This document shows, in pieces, positions 47,631 to 59,699 of a stretch of 64,000 nt of DNA. The position numbers were made by a program, and so were the translations under genes. The notes below the pieces were generated by a model. That model was not told the origin of the DNA, ran no database searches, and worked only from the letters and a program-made list of their open reading frames with translations. The DNA comes from Welwitschia mirabilis (taxonomy: Eukaryota; Gnetophyta; Gnetopsida; Welwitschiales), in assembly GCA_051453625.1 (NCBI GenBank), contig JBOZIK010000001.1, positions 265,146,298 to 265,210,297 on the forward strand, written 5' to 3'. The first letter of the stretch is position 1. The number at the start of each line of letters is the position of its first letter.

Positions 47631-48502
47631 TATAAGTAGAAGTAATTTCATCTAAGAATTAACATTTATATTATTTACTTTAAGTGTGGTAATTGTATTT
47701 TTGTTTTCTTTTTCATCANNNNNNNNNNNNNNNNNNNNNNNNNNNNNNNNNNNNNNNNNNNNNNNNNNNNNNNNNNNNNNNNNNNNNNNNNNNNNNNNNN
47801 NNNNNNNNNNNNNNNNNNTTTTTTAATTACTCTTTTTTATATTTATTTAAAAAGTAAGAATCATAGAAAATAAGAGTATCACTACTAAGAATATCATCTA
47901 TTAAATTAAGTTAAGTCATTTATAATTTATCCATAAGAATGACATTTCCATAAATTTAAGGATTTTCGGATTTTCTTTCATTTTCTTGACCAAGATCCTA
48001 ATCAATATCTCCATTATTAAAATTATAGTTATGACATTATTTTAAAATTTAAAATTCATTAGGTAAAAAATAGTAGCAACTATCATCTCTATTAGTTAAA
48101 AAAAAAAAAAAACTTAAAATTTGTTTTTCTTATAATATTTTTTTATATGGGTAGAGCATAAAGTCATGATTTTTAAAACAGTTTGTTTTTTTCAAGGATA
48201 TTAAGTATTAAATATTAATATAAAATAAGATATCATCCTCTCTTAAAAATTAGTGAAAACTAGTTAGAAAGACTCTTTAATATTTTAATTCTTATTTCAA
48301 TGTATCTTAAATTTGATTAATCTCTTTTTTAAATTTTTTAAAAACTTAATTTTATCTTTTAAACTTCTCAATTTGATTTATACAAATTAAGTTTGATATA
48401 TATGTGTTTTAATTATAAGCAGAAGTAATTCCATCTAAGAAGTAACATTTATATTATTCACCTTAAGTGTGGTAATTATATTTTTGTTTTGTTTTTCATC
48501 AT
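47018..48502. repeat. Duplicated segment pair flanking a 100-N gap (pair 18)
   Basis: 47018-47718 is repeated at 47819-48502 around the gap 47719-47818. Both contain a poly-A run (near 47291 and 48100) and 'aaattaagtttgatatatat', where the left copy has an expanded AT microsatellite. Confidence 0.85.
47597..47627. repeat. (AT)n microsatellite, 31 bp
   Basis: Fifteen AT repeats. The sister copy near 48397 has only about five before it diverges, so the array expanded in one copy. Confidence 0.9.
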
Positions 48503-48781
48503 TATAAGTTCTTATAAGTACTGAACAAATTTTTTTTTAGGTTACTGTTACAAATTCATCATGATGACATAAAGATAAAGGGAGTTTATTCACATACACT
48601 TTGTTGTAGTTAAGAAATCTAAACTTGTCCTATCATGTTTTGATGCCTAGACAATCCTCTCAAAACTAAAAGATATGAAGAGTGTTAAAACGGACTATAG
48701 ATGGGATTTCTAAAAGATAAAAATGAAAATTTAAAAAACCAAAAATAAAAGGCAAGTTAAATTAAAATAGAATAAACTAGG

Positions 48782-49350
48782 AGCAAATATTAAGAAGGAA
48801 GAAAACTACCACATAAGAAAATTTAATTAGATGTAATAAAATAAAAAGAAGATCAAATTATTTTATGTAGTACACCCTTAGAAAGAGGTAACTAAAATAT
48901 ATATAGTAAGATAAAAAATACAATGAAGCATATCCTTGCTTATGGTAACCTCATTTAAATTACCTTTATTTGGTACTATGTTTTTTAATTTATTATTTTT
49001 CAATGTTTTAATTANNNNNNNNNNNNNNNNNNNNNNNNNNNNNNNNNNNNNNNNNNNNNNNNNNNNNNNNNNNNNNNNNNNNNNNNNNNNNNNNNNNNNN
49101 NNNNNNNNNNNNNNAGCAAGCATTAAAGAAGGAAGAAAACTATTACATAAGTAAATTTAATTATATGTAATAAAATAAAAATGAGATCAAATTATTTTAT
49201 GTAGTACACTCTTAGAAAGAGGTAACTAAAATATATATAGTAAGATAAGAAATACAATGAAGCATATGCTTGCTTATGGTAACCTTAATTAAATTACCTT
49301 TATTTGGTACTATATTTTTTAATTTATTATTTTGAATGTTTTAATTACTT
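48782..49350. repeat. Duplicated segment pair flanking a 100-N gap (pair 19)
   Basis: 48782-49014 is repeated at 49115-49350 around the gap 49015-49114, with few differences; both contain 'gaagaaaactaccacataag' or a close variant. Confidence 0.85.
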
Positions 49351-50215
49351 TAAAAACGTCATATACTTACTATAAATAACTATATATAATTTTTTAAGAC
49401 ATTATTTAAGATCTATGTTTTCAAAGGTAATAAAGGTAATTAAAATGGAATCAGTCATAAATGATTTGGGGTTTCAAATAATAGCAATGTCATATCTTTA
49501 TGTGATCTCTTTATTCTAAGTTTTTATCACATAATGTTATGTTTTATGTGATCTATGACATGTGAAATTATTATTGGGAAAAATAAAAATCTAAAATTAT
49601 TAAAAAGACATTAATAATATCTTTTGGGAATCATAGCATGATAAATCTAAAGGAAATTTTCATTTCAGAATCTAAACCAAATTAAAGAATATAAAGGATA
49701 GGATTTTGATTTGATTAATGAATAATCAANNNNNNNNNNNNNNNNNNNNNNNNNNNNNNNNNNNNNNNNNNNNNNNNNNNNNNNNNNNNNNNNNNNNNNN
49801 NNNNNNNNNNNNNNNNNNNNNNNNNNNNNTTACTTAAAAAACTTGATATAAGTACTATAAATAACTATCTATAATTTATTAAGATATTATTTAATCTCTA
49901 TGTTTTTAAAGGCAATAAAGGTAATTAAAATGGAATTAGTCATAAATGATTTGAGGTTACAAATCATAGCGATGTCATCTCTTTGTGTGCTCTCTTTCTT
50001 TTTAAGTGTTTATTACATAATGTTATGTTTTATGTGATCTATGACATGTACAATTGTTATTGGGAAAAATAAAAAGCTAAAATTATAAAAAATACCTTAA
50101 TAATATCTTTTGGAAAGAATGGCATGATAAACCTAAAGGAAATGTCCATTTCAGAATCTAAACTAGACTAAAGAATATAAAGGATAGGATTTTGATTTGA
50201 TTAATAAATAATTAA
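49344..50215. repeat. Duplicated segment pair flanking a 100-N gap (pair 20)
   Basis: 49344-49729 is repeated at 49830-50215 around the gap 49730-49829. Directly follows pair 19. No coding content seen. Confidence 0.85.
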
Positions 50216-51002
50216 AATTTCTAAGAAATAAAAGGCAATATCAATAAAAAGAACCTATAATATAAAATAGGAAATCCATGATAAAGATCAAATAAAAGAA
50301 ATAAGAAACATTAAATAAAAGTTACTAAATGGTTTCAATAACATTCAAAAATAGAAAGCAATTTATTAAAGTCAAAAATCTAAGATCAACTATAAGAAAT
50401 ATATTGATGAGAATATCACGTTATTTCATTCCTATGCTTTGATTAGAAAAATACACTTTCAAATCAAATATATTAAGGGAGCTAATGGTAGCCATATTTC
50501 TCATTAAAAAAATATACAAATGAAGTTGTTAATTAATTTAAAATAATTCACCATGCTTTATTTCTATGCCCCTATACTTTTCCTTTTCATCATGTAAAAA
50601 TAATAAAGAAAATGTTAACATTTTTTTTATTTAATGTTATAAATAGGTAAAAGTAGCTTAAATAGGTAAATATGTTAAATGCTAAACCTACTTTTGAGAA
50701 TATAAGAAATGTTGAATTTTTAATGTCAAATAATAAATCTGTAGATGCAAATGAGGTTTTCATTTAATTTTCAAGATACAATAGATTCTTATTAAAGAGG
50801 ATATTAATAGTATGACTTTTTTAAATTCTAGATAATGGATATAGATTTAAAGGATTAAATTTTAATTAATCATTTTATTACTTAAAAAATTAAATAAAAA
50901 GACATTATGGAGTTTATAGTATTATTTATGCTCTATTATTTTAAATTATTACAAATTTTTTTTACCATAAGAATTAAAACATTTTTCCTTTAATTATTAT
51001 AT
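50216..51002. other. Unassigned AT-rich sequence upstream of the LINE fragment
   Basis: Could contain further, unreadable parts of the LINE, since its RT begins at about 51003, but no endonuclease or RT finger motif was recognised. Confidence 0.4.
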
Positions 51003-51860
51003 CTAAGTAAGCAAGTTTTGTAAAGGAAGGTCATATCATTATCTAATTTATTTTAGTTTTTTGAAAATATTCATTTTTATTCTAGACGAAAATATCCTAA
51101 CATTTTTAAATCTAAATATTTAAAGAAATATGAAAAAATTAATTAAAATTATATCACTTAAAGTTATCCAAAGTTATGATTTTCTTGGTCATACAATTAG
51201 AGGATTTTTTATGTTATTCAATTTTATTATTCTTGTAAATGAATTTAGATTATTTAATTTTAAGGCATGGTATGACCATAAACAAGGAGACTTAAAATTT
51301 TACTTATTTATGTTATCAATGAAAGGACTAGCTATCAAATCTAGAAAGATTAATAATCAAGGTTATATCAAAGGCATAACTCCATCGTACAGTTGTGGTA
51401 ATTTTACACATTTCAAATTTGTGGATGATATGATGCTTTTTAGTGAAGATATTATTAATTCAATTAGCAATATCAAAGATCTTTCCTAAGATTTATAAGC
51501 TATTTCAAGTTTAATTATTAATCTCTTAAAAAAAGGTTTATTATTTTAATATTTTAAAAGTTGAAGAAAATAATTTTATCTCTTTATTAAGATTTGGCAT
51601 TCATTCCTTTTCCATAATATATTTGAGCATGTATTTTTTTAATTAAAAGCATGAATAAATATTTATGAAGTAAAGTTTTAGAGAAAATTCATAGAATACT
51701 AGAAACCTAAAGGCTTAGTTATTATCTCAAATTAAAAAGCTCAAGCTTATCAAATCTTATTTACATTCTATCCCCTTATATCTCATGTATACTTTGAAAG
51801 ATGTCAAAATAATTTTTTTTTTCATTGAAATAATAAAGAGGTCATATTTTATCCATTAAT
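51003..51860 (+). pseudogene. LINE (non-LTR retrotransposon) reverse transcriptase fragment
   Basis: The fragment starts with 'ASFVKEGHIII' (family QxxFVxGRxIxDNI). A 119-codon frame without stops follows (51130-51489): 'KVIQSYDFLGH' (KxDMxKAYDRVxW), 'FIILVNEFRLFNFKAWYDHK' (SVLVNGxPxxFFxxxRGLR), 'KQGDLKFYLFML' (RQGDPLSPYLFxL), 'GFIKG'-like 'GYIKGI', 'FTHFKFVDDMMLF' (ISHLQFADDTLLF, catalytic Asp pair kept), then 'SNIKDLS'. After the stop, 'ISSLIINLLKK' (ISGLKINLxKS) and, near 51670-51820, 'KVLEKIHRIL' and 'YISHVYFERCQ' continue the thumb region. About 30 residues are missing between the AYD and LVNG motifs. This is plant L1-type ORF2; no endonuclease or poly-A tail was recognised. Confidence 0.85.
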
Positions 51861-51920
51861 AAGGTAAGAATAATGTAAACTATTATTTATCAAAATATTT
51901 TTAATAAAGTAAAAAAAAAT

Positions 51921-51966
51921 AAATCATGATTATCAAGGATATACATGTAAATCATGATTATCAAGG
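51921..51966. repeat. Short direct repeat, 18 bp spaced by 10 bp
   Basis: 'aaatcatgattatcaagg' occurs at 51921-51938 and again at 51949-51966. It lies downstream of the LINE fragment. Too short to define an element. Confidence 0.7.
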
Positions 51967-52472
51967 CACTACTTGCAAGGAATAGATTCCTACTAATAAA
52001 AATATTCTATAAACATCATATAACTAATAAACCTTGAATTAATATTTTGAAAACTAAATACCTTCATAGTAATCTTTCATACATTTAGAATTAGTGATGC
52101 CTCATTAATATAAATATACTTTGAAGCTAAAAAAGTAAAATGAAATAAATAAAAAATTGGTTCTATATTCATCTTAGATAGATCATGAAAATATTACTTG
52201 AGATTATCATATTAGCCATAATGCTCAAAAGTAATATTTAGCTCTTAAAACTGATGATCAACATGATGAATATTTGGAGATTTAAAATATTCATATTTTA
52301 ACACTTAAGGAGAAATTATTTACATGTGAGATTCTTCATAAAATAATTCACATAAAAGGGTACTTAAAGATAACAATAATTATGATTCATAACTCATGAA
52401 TATAGTATAGTAAAAACGAATTTCAAACATATGTTTTTATTTAATATGACTAGATTCATTCTTTAAGATATA

Positions 52473-53950
52473 ATTTAGATGATTTTGATGTAATTATAAG
52501 CACTAATAATAATAGTTTAACAATGTTTTAGGAATGATACCAAAATTATAACAAGAATTTTAAAAAATCCTAAAATGCTCTAATTCTTATTATCTTCTTC
52601 CATGTTTAGAAAACTTGAAATAACTAAATCTTTTCAAGAAAAGATTTCTCTATTGCCAACATATATACTTAGACATTAAAAGACTAGAAGTAGATAATGA
52701 AAATTTAAAGAAACTATAGTTATAGAAAATGACATTCATAAAATCCAACACATAAAGGAATGATCTACTAGAATTTTGAACATTTTTACAAGATAAAGAA
52801 ATCTTTGAAACCCTTTAAGAAGTAATCTTTACATAGAGATATGTAGGGATGTTTGCCATCTGAAAAGTTTTTTTTAATTTTATAGTGCATATAATAATGC
52901 ATTTAAAAAGGTTGTTTCTCCAAATTTGTAAAATTCTTAGTAAGAAATCACTAAAATCATGTTACAAGATCTTTGACATTTATATAAGCCATAGCCTAAA
53001 GAATCTTAAGTTTCATTTATTATTGTATTTTAGGTTTTTAAACTATCCAATTACTCATTTGCATCTTTTATATGTCTTTTAAGCTATTTTTTGTATTTTG
53101 TAAATATTATTAATGTAATATAAATGAAATGTCTAGTCTTCTCTTTAGAAAAATAGAAANNNNNNNNNNNNNNNNNNNNNNNNNNNNNNNNNNNNNNNNN
53201 NNNNNNNNNNNNNNNNNNNNNNNNNNNNNNNNNNNNNNNNNNNNNNNNNNNNNNNNNNNTAGATGATTCTGATGCAATTATAAGTACTAATAATAATAGT
53301 TTAACAATTTTCTAGGAATGATACCAAAATAATAACAAGAATTTTTAAAAATTCCTAAAATGCGCTAACTCTTATTATCTTCTTCCATATTTAGAAAACT
53401 TGGAATAACTAAATCTTTTTAAGAAAAGATTTCTCATTGTCAAAATTTATACTTAAACATTAAAAGACTAGAAGCACATAATGAAATTATAAAGAAACTA
53501 TAGCTATAGAAAATAACATTCATAAAATCCAACCCATAAAGGAATGATCTACTAGAATTTTGAACAGTTTTACAAGATAAAAAATCTTTTAAATCCTTTA
53601 AGATGTAATCTTCACTTAGAATTATGTATGGATGTTTACCATCTTAAAAAGGTTTTTTAAATTTTATGGTGCATATAATAATGCATTTAAAAAGGTTGTT
53701 TCTCCAAATTTCTAAAATTCTTAATAAGAAAACACTAAAATCATGTTACAAGATCTTTGAAATTTATATAAGCCATAGCTTAAATAATCTTAAGTTTCTT
53801 TTATTATTGTATTTTAGTTTTTTAAACTGACCAATTTCTCATTTGCATCTTTTATATGTCCTTTAAGATATATTTTGTATTTTGTAAATATTAGTAATGT
53901 AATATAAAAGAAACGTCTAGTCTTCTCTTTAGAAAAATAGAAAAAATTAA
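52473..53950. repeat. Duplicated segment pair flanking a 100-N gap (pair 21)
   Basis: 52473-53159 is repeated at 53260-53950 around the gap 53160-53259. Both contain 'aagcactaataataatag' or a one-base variant near the start. No protein domain recognised; the 65-codon frame at 52885-53082 is not supported. Confidence 0.85.
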
Positions 53951-54214
53951 ACTTTTTATAGTATGATTAATTAAGAAAAAAGAATAGTATAAGATGCATA
54001 TAAAATTAATAGAAATAATAAAATATAATTCTTACTTAAGTTAAAGTTACTATTAATAAAATAAAGAGACTAATTTTAAGTAATTCTAAGTTTTTTTATT
54101 AAAATAAATGTAACAACTAAGATTTATTTTCTTTTTGTTTATTCGTTCTTTCTTTCCTTTTCTTTTCATTTTTTTTGTAAGTTCATGATCTTTTCTTTTC
54201 ATTCATTCATTCTA

Positions 54215-54516
54215 CTTAACTACATTCCTAAATAATTATTTAAAAGATTTATATTATAAAATGTAAAATTAAAAACTTACATGATTTTCAAAATCTCATA
54301 CATGTTTGATGTTCAAGATTGTAAATGAAAAACCATCTACAAACCATTTAAACACATGTGTCATCTTTATATCTCATAAATATTTTACTTATAATAGGAA
54401 TTATATAAACTAGTAAATTAGTAAAATAAATCCTTCATTTCATGGTATCATATAAATGATGCTTGTTTTAATTCATATGGCTTTCTTTAGCTCACACATT
54501 GGTGTGTCTAGTATAT
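54215..54516. repeat. Repeat L1, similar to 55838-56174
   Basis: Shares with 55838-56174 a nearly identical stretch from 'actacattccta' to 'tctagtatat'. This is the only 100-N gap (54517-54616) whose right side does not restart the left sequence: about 1.2 kb of other sequence with a copia RNase H remnant lies between the two copies. They could be the two LTRs of a deleted copia element, or a copia fragment could have entered one copy. Confidence 0.7.
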
Positions 54517-54616
54517 NNNNNNNNNNNNNNNNNNNNNNNNNNNNNNNNNNNNNNNNNNNNNNNNNNNNNNNNNNNNNNNNNNNNNNNNNNNNNNNNNNNN
54601 NNNNNNNNNNNNNNNN

Positions 54617-55070
54617 GATATTCTACCTTGAATAATACACTATATCTTAATGCTACTTTTGACAAGATTTACATTAGATTATTAATTTTATATATCATCA
54701 TAAATAATTATTTCCATCATATGTGTTCATTTCTTGTAATCTACTATTAGAGTTTATCATTTATGAGTCATGTCTATTCATATTTTTAATTTAATGAATA
54801 TTTTATTATAGTTTTATATTTTTTTAAATTATTATATATATTAATATGTTAATGTTATAGTATATTTCAGTAATGATTTATATATGTATTTAACATGAAT
54901 TAGATATACATATATATTAACCCTAAATGTGTATAATATGACTAAATCAAGTACATTACCATATTTTTTATGATAATGATATTAATTAATATGTGAAAAA
55001 TATTAATATGATATAGATACCATATAATAATAACATGCTTCCTTAGTGTTATCTTTTGATATTGCTGGAT
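54617..55070. other. Unassigned AT-rich sequence between repeat L1 and the copia remnant
   Basis: On the minus strand this lies just downstream of copia RNase H, where a copia polypurine tract and 3' LTR would be expected. Neither could be defined. Confidence 0.35.
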
Positions 55071-55540
55071 TCATACATTTATCTTACTACAAATTTCATC
55101 TATGAAATTTTTCTTTATGGATATCTGTTTTATATCCACCATTCCATCTTGTACATCTTCTTTCATGACATGAAACTTTTTATTAATATGTCTTCTTATT
55201 TTACTATATGCAAGATTCGTCACAACATATCTTACAGTTTGGTTATTATAGCTTATCAGGACTATAAGAAGTATCTTGATATTTAAATCTTTTAGCATAC
55301 CTTTTATCTAAATAACGTTTAATAGTAGCTTTGTCTTAAGGCCTTATATTCAAAATTTATTTATCAATAGAATATATGATCTTGTATCTTACTTATCCAT
55401 CATATTAGTGAAGTCTCTAAAAATGCCACATATCCAATAAGGTTTCATGGGTTTTTTTTATGTACTTCATTTTCTATATCCACATATGTACATAATTTTA
55501 TATATAAATTCATGATTCTTAGTTTAAAATTACGTAATTC
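55071..55540 (-). pseudogene. Ty1/copia RNase H remnant
   Basis: On the minus strand, 'LCTYVDIENE' (the YxDADWAG motif) comes first, then 'LIGYVAFLETSLI', stop, 'WISKIQ' (GYxxFLGxSLISWxSKKQ). A frameshift separates it from 'FEYKALRQ' (the STEAEYRAL position). Then a 75-codon open frame (55071-55298) contains 'SYNNQTVRYVVTNLAYSKIR' (CDNQSAIxLxxNPxxHxRTK), 'RHINKKFHVMKEDVQDG' (KHIDxxxHFxRExVxxG) and 'DIKQISIKKNFIDEI' (ISTxxNxADIxTK). The catalytic Asp of CDNQ is Asn. No integrase or RT was recognised upstream on this strand. The overlapping plus-strand frame (55056-55286) is its shadow. Confidence 0.8.
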
Positions 55541-55837
55541 ATGTATAGATCATATAACTTAATGTACGAATTTCATATGATGATTTTTTATTTATGCAAG
55601 AGTAATAAAAATTTATGAAATTTTGGATATTATGTCTCATTATTAATAAGTATAAATGTTTACCTATTACTTATTTGTATTTCATAACATTTTCTTAGGA
55701 TTGATTAATCCTAAAGAGATTAATACTAGGATCACATAGTATGTTACTAGCTCTAATATTTTCAATGTAGTAATTTGTCTATATTTTCTATTAGGAATTT
55801 TATTAAGTTACACAAATTTTATATGATATTTCCTACT

Positions 55838-56174
55838 TTAACTACATTCCTAGATGATTATTTAAAAGATTTAAATTAGAAAATGTAAAATTAAAAACTT
55901 ATATGATTTTCAAAATCTCATACATGTTTGATGTTCAAGATTGTAAATGAAAAACCATCTACAAATCATTAAACATATGTGTCATCTTTATATCTCAGAA
56001 TAATTTTACTTCTAATAGGAATTATTTAAACTAGTAAATTAGTATAATAAATCCTTTATTTCATGGTATCATATACATGGTGCTTGTTTTAATTCATATG
56101 GCTTTCTTTAACTCAACACTGGTATGTCTAGTATATTATATTATTGCAATTTTAATATAGATTTCATCAAACAT
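55838..56174. repeat. Repeat L2, similar to 54215-54516
   Basis: See repeat L1. It extends further right than L1 before reaching the 100-N gap 56175-56274. Confidence 0.7.
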
Positions 56175-56293
56175 NNNNNNNNNNNNNNNNNNNNNNNNNN
56201 NNNNNNNNNNNNNNNNNNNNNNNNNNNNNNNNNNNNNNNNNNNNNNNNNNNNNNNNNNNNNNNNNNNNNNNNNNTATAGATTTCATCAAACAT
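56156..56293. other. Gap with an exact 19-bp overlap on both sides
   Basis: 'tatagatttcatcaaacat' ends at 56174 directly before the 100-N gap and starts again at 56275 directly after it. The two contig ends overlap exactly, so the 100 N probably represent no missing sequence. Confidence 0.85.
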
Positions 56294-57017
56294 TTCATAT
56301 AGAAAATATACCTTTATATTCTTTTGGTAAAATTTTTAGTTGTTCTAGGTAGTTAACATATTATTACCATAATGTCTTCATGCTAGCTAAAGATAAGAAT
56401 GCCTTAGTACAAACAATACCATATTATTGGTTGTGTCCTTTTATCATAATACAAGTCTTGTATTTAGAGAGAATTTCATTTACATTTAGTGTTATAGCAA
56501 AGTATTAATTAGATCCATTATATTTTGGTGATTAGTGGGCTTAGGTACCACTTCCCATACTAATATTTCTATTAAGATCTCTTATTCCTTACACATATAT
56601 AATTTCTAGTGAACTAATTTTAGTGCACCATGTACACTTTCTAGTAATGTTAAATATTAGTATTTTTCATTCACATGGTGTCATTTATAACTATGGGATC
56701 TTTCTTATCTTGTCTTATCCGTTATTCCCTTATAGTAACCTAATATTCACTAATGTTTTGGTTTATAATATTTTCTATTGCATCTGGGGTAATTTCTAGT
56801 GATTTTTTTCCACGTGTTTACTAGGCTTTTATTAAGAATATTTTATAACCTAATTATATAATTAACATATGTTATCAATTCTTATCAAATTAACCAAAAT
56901 CATATTTTTTATAATCTAAGTATCATAGCATATTTTAGAGCTAAATACCCTTAAATGACTTAACTCGGCCTATATCCAAACCAAATATTATACAGTGTCA
57001 TCCCTTTTAAAATTTTA

Positions 57018-57227
57018 GTGGGTAATTTATTTATAATAAACCAACATCTTAATATAAATTATTACCACTAGATTTTTTCATATTAAATTTTGTTAATAGG
57101 AATGTCATTATTTCTTTTAGACTTGGGTAATTTATTTATAATAAACCAACATCTTAATATAAATTATTCCCACTAGATGTGTTTCATATTAAATTTTGTT
57201 AATAGGAATCTCATTATTTCTTTTAGA
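57018..57227. repeat. 105-bp tandem duplication present in one copy only
   Basis: Two units with period 105 (57018-57122 and 57123-57227), differing at only a few positions. The sister region at about 59460-59570 has a single unit. The units are more alike than the two large copies, so the duplication is younger than their split, or a local assembly error. Confidence 0.85.
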
Positions 57228-57339
57228 CTAGATAAGGCCTAAATCTTTACATTATTGAAATTAATTTATTATATAAGACTAATTTAATTTTATTTATTTA
57301 GATGATTCATTTGTAAATAACATATAGTGCTAGGATTAA

Positions 57340-57610
57340 AAAATAAGGCCAAATTCATGACCCATTAGAATACATTTGTGAAAATGTTTTAAGTCTTTGG
57401 TCATTAACTTTGAATGAATAATTATCCTTAAGACTAATAACCTTAACAAAATGATGTGAAAATATTTTAATACTTAGAAAATACTAATCCATCCTAACAC
57501 AAGTTTTATAGAAAATTTGCATAGCCTTAAATCATAAAAGAAAACTAAGTCATTACTTTTAAAAATTTTCCTAAGGATATTTTTACCATAGAATGCTCTT
57601 ATTATAAGGT
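57340..57610 (-). pseudogene. Integrase C-terminal domain remnant (left copy), minus strand
   Basis: On the minus strand 'GKNILRKIFKSNDLVFFYDL' then 'RLCKFSIKL' match the family stretch HDKxIxxRxFxxGDLVLLxxSRLxxFxGKL, and further on 'SFKVNDQRLKTF' (about 57400) matches the final FKVNGQRLKxY with Gly to Asp. Stops and two frameshifts are present. Confidence 0.8.
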
Positions 57611-57949
57611 TTTTAATATGTTAGTTTTCATAAGATTTATTTATAATTTATTATAAGTCTTTAAGATGCACATGAAATTTACATATCCCTTAAGTATAAA
57701 GGAGTCCCAATACTAAGAAAACCCTAGGGAGCTTTTATGGTTATTCCTTTAAAATAACTCAAATAATATCATTACAATAAATTATGATATATACATAAGT
57801 GATGGGAAAAATGTAAAAGTAGGTAAGAATAATAGGAAAATAATAATGAGAGAGAAATTTAAGCAAAAGTAGAAAAGGTAGGGTAATAAAGTGAAGAGGA
57901 AATGGGATGAGATTGATAAGACAAAATAGAAGATTTTTGACAATTCCTA

Positions 57950-58705
57950 ACTTATAAGTATTAAATAATATTATCAATAATCTATTTAATGGATTAGAAA
58001 GCTTCATGCTCTATATCAATTGAAAGATGATACAATTTTCCAAGAATAATCCTACAATAATAAATTATAATAAATNNNNNNNNNNNNNNNNNNNNNNNNN
58101 NNNNNNNNNNNNNNNNNNNNNNNNNNNNNNNNNNNNNNNNNNNNNNNNNNNNNNNNNNNNNNNNNNNNNNNNNNNTACAATAATAAATTATAATAAATGT
58201 GTTATGGGTACTTTAACAATCTTATAAAGCATCATTGAGGTTAAGTGACTAGTAATATCCATTAGAATTAATTATTTTCTACAAAATTATCTTTATTCAT
58301 GGTTTCTAACTTCTACTTGACCATTTATGCATGTTATGGAGTTAGAATATTATGTATGAAACCACATTTATTTATTATATTATTCATAATTATATTGTAG
58401 AAACACCTTTCGCTATTATTAATAATAGATTTATAATGGTATTGGATAAGATATGATCTTTAGAGAATATAACAACTAGTATAGCATCATATATTCTACT
58501 TAGAATATCTTCACATCACTTAGTAACATAATCAATGCAAACTAACATGATTAATAACTAAAATGATGAGGAAATAACCCAACAACATCTATAATCCATA
58601 CATTCAATTCTTAGAATAAGTAAAGGATGAAACATATCTCTAATTTCAATTCTTTCCAAGCATTGACACTTGTCATAAGACTTGTAATACTTATAAGAAT
58701 ATTTA
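57950..58705 (-). pseudogene. Integrase zinc-binding and catalytic core remnant (left copy), minus strand
   Basis: Minus-strand order: 'YYKSYDKCQ' (CDxCQ zinc-binding end; first Cys lost) near 58690, then 'IRDMFHPLLILRIECMDYRC' where the family has EMPxxxILxVExFDVWGIDFMGPFP; the catalytic Asp region reads RCCW and is destroyed. 'MLVCIDYVTKW' (YILVAVDYVSKWVEA) is well kept. The downstream part 'KLYHLSIDIEHEAF', stop, 'SIK' (about 58040-57955) matches GKxCHLPVExEHKAYWAIK. The unneeded gap 58076-58175 lies inside. Confidence 0.82.
58053..58198. other. Gap with an exact 23-bp overlap on both sides
   Basis: The 23 bases 58053-58075 directly before the 100-N gap are identical to 58176-58198 directly after it. 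Removing the gap and one copy makes the left segment collinear with its sister at about 60400-60430, so no sequence is missing here. Confidence 0.9.
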
Positions 58706-59699
58706 CAAGGAGGTACCTAATATAATCTAAACTGTGCAATCTAACAACATGTTTTTCTTTATAAAAATGTATCCTTCATAAACTCCATCATGTGAAAACC
58801 TCAAAAAGCTCAGGTTTTTAAATTATGAATACATTTATGATTTATTAGCAAGAAAAGTTTCTACAAGCTTCTTATTCTTGATCTCTATCTCATTTTATTG
58901 TACTAGCAAAATTCATCTAATAAGCATAGATTTGGNNNNNNNNNNNNNNNNNNNNNNNNNNNNNNNNNNNNNNNNNNNNNNNNNNNNNNNNNNNNNNNNN
59001 NNNNNNNNNNNNNNNNNNNNNNNNNNNNNNNNNNNCCTTACACATATATAATTCTAGTGAACTAATTTTAGTGCACTATGTACACTTTCTAGTAATGTTA
59101 AATATTAGTGTTTTTCATTTCCATGGTATCATTTATAACTATGGGATCACTCTTATCTTGCCTTATCCATTATTCCCTTATAATAACCTATTTTTCACTA
59201 ATGGTTTGGTTTCTAATATTTTCTACTACATTTGGGGTAAATTCTAGTGATTTTTTTCCACTTTTTTACTAGGCTTTTATTAAGAATATTTTATAACTTA
59301 ACTATATAATTAACATATGTTATCAATTCTTATCAAATTAACCAAATTCATATTTTTTATGATCTAAGTATGATATCATATTTTATAGCTAAATACCCTT
59401 AAATGACTTAACGCAAGCCTATATCCAAACCAAATTTTATATAGTGTCATCCCTTTTAAAATTTTAATGGAAAATTTATTTATAATAAACCAACATATTA
59501 ATACAAATTATCCACTAGATTTGGTCCATATTAAATTTTGTTAATAAGAATCTCATTATTTCTTTTATACTAGATAAGGCCTAAAGCTTTACATTATTGA
59601 AATTCATTTATTATATAAGGCCAATTTTAATCTTATTTATTTAGATAATTTATTTTTATATAACCTATAGTGCTACAATAAAAAACTAAGGCCAAATTC

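Noticed and set aside
54900-54930. 'taaccctaaa' considered as telomere-like repeat
   Set aside because: Only a single partial unit; no array.
57759-58007. 82-codon minus-strand hydrophobic reading frame, with sister at 60126-60356
   Set aside because: It lies between integrase core and C-terminal blocks of a transposon on the same strand in another frame; its Leu/Ile-rich composition comes from the T-rich strand and does not indicate a membrane protein.
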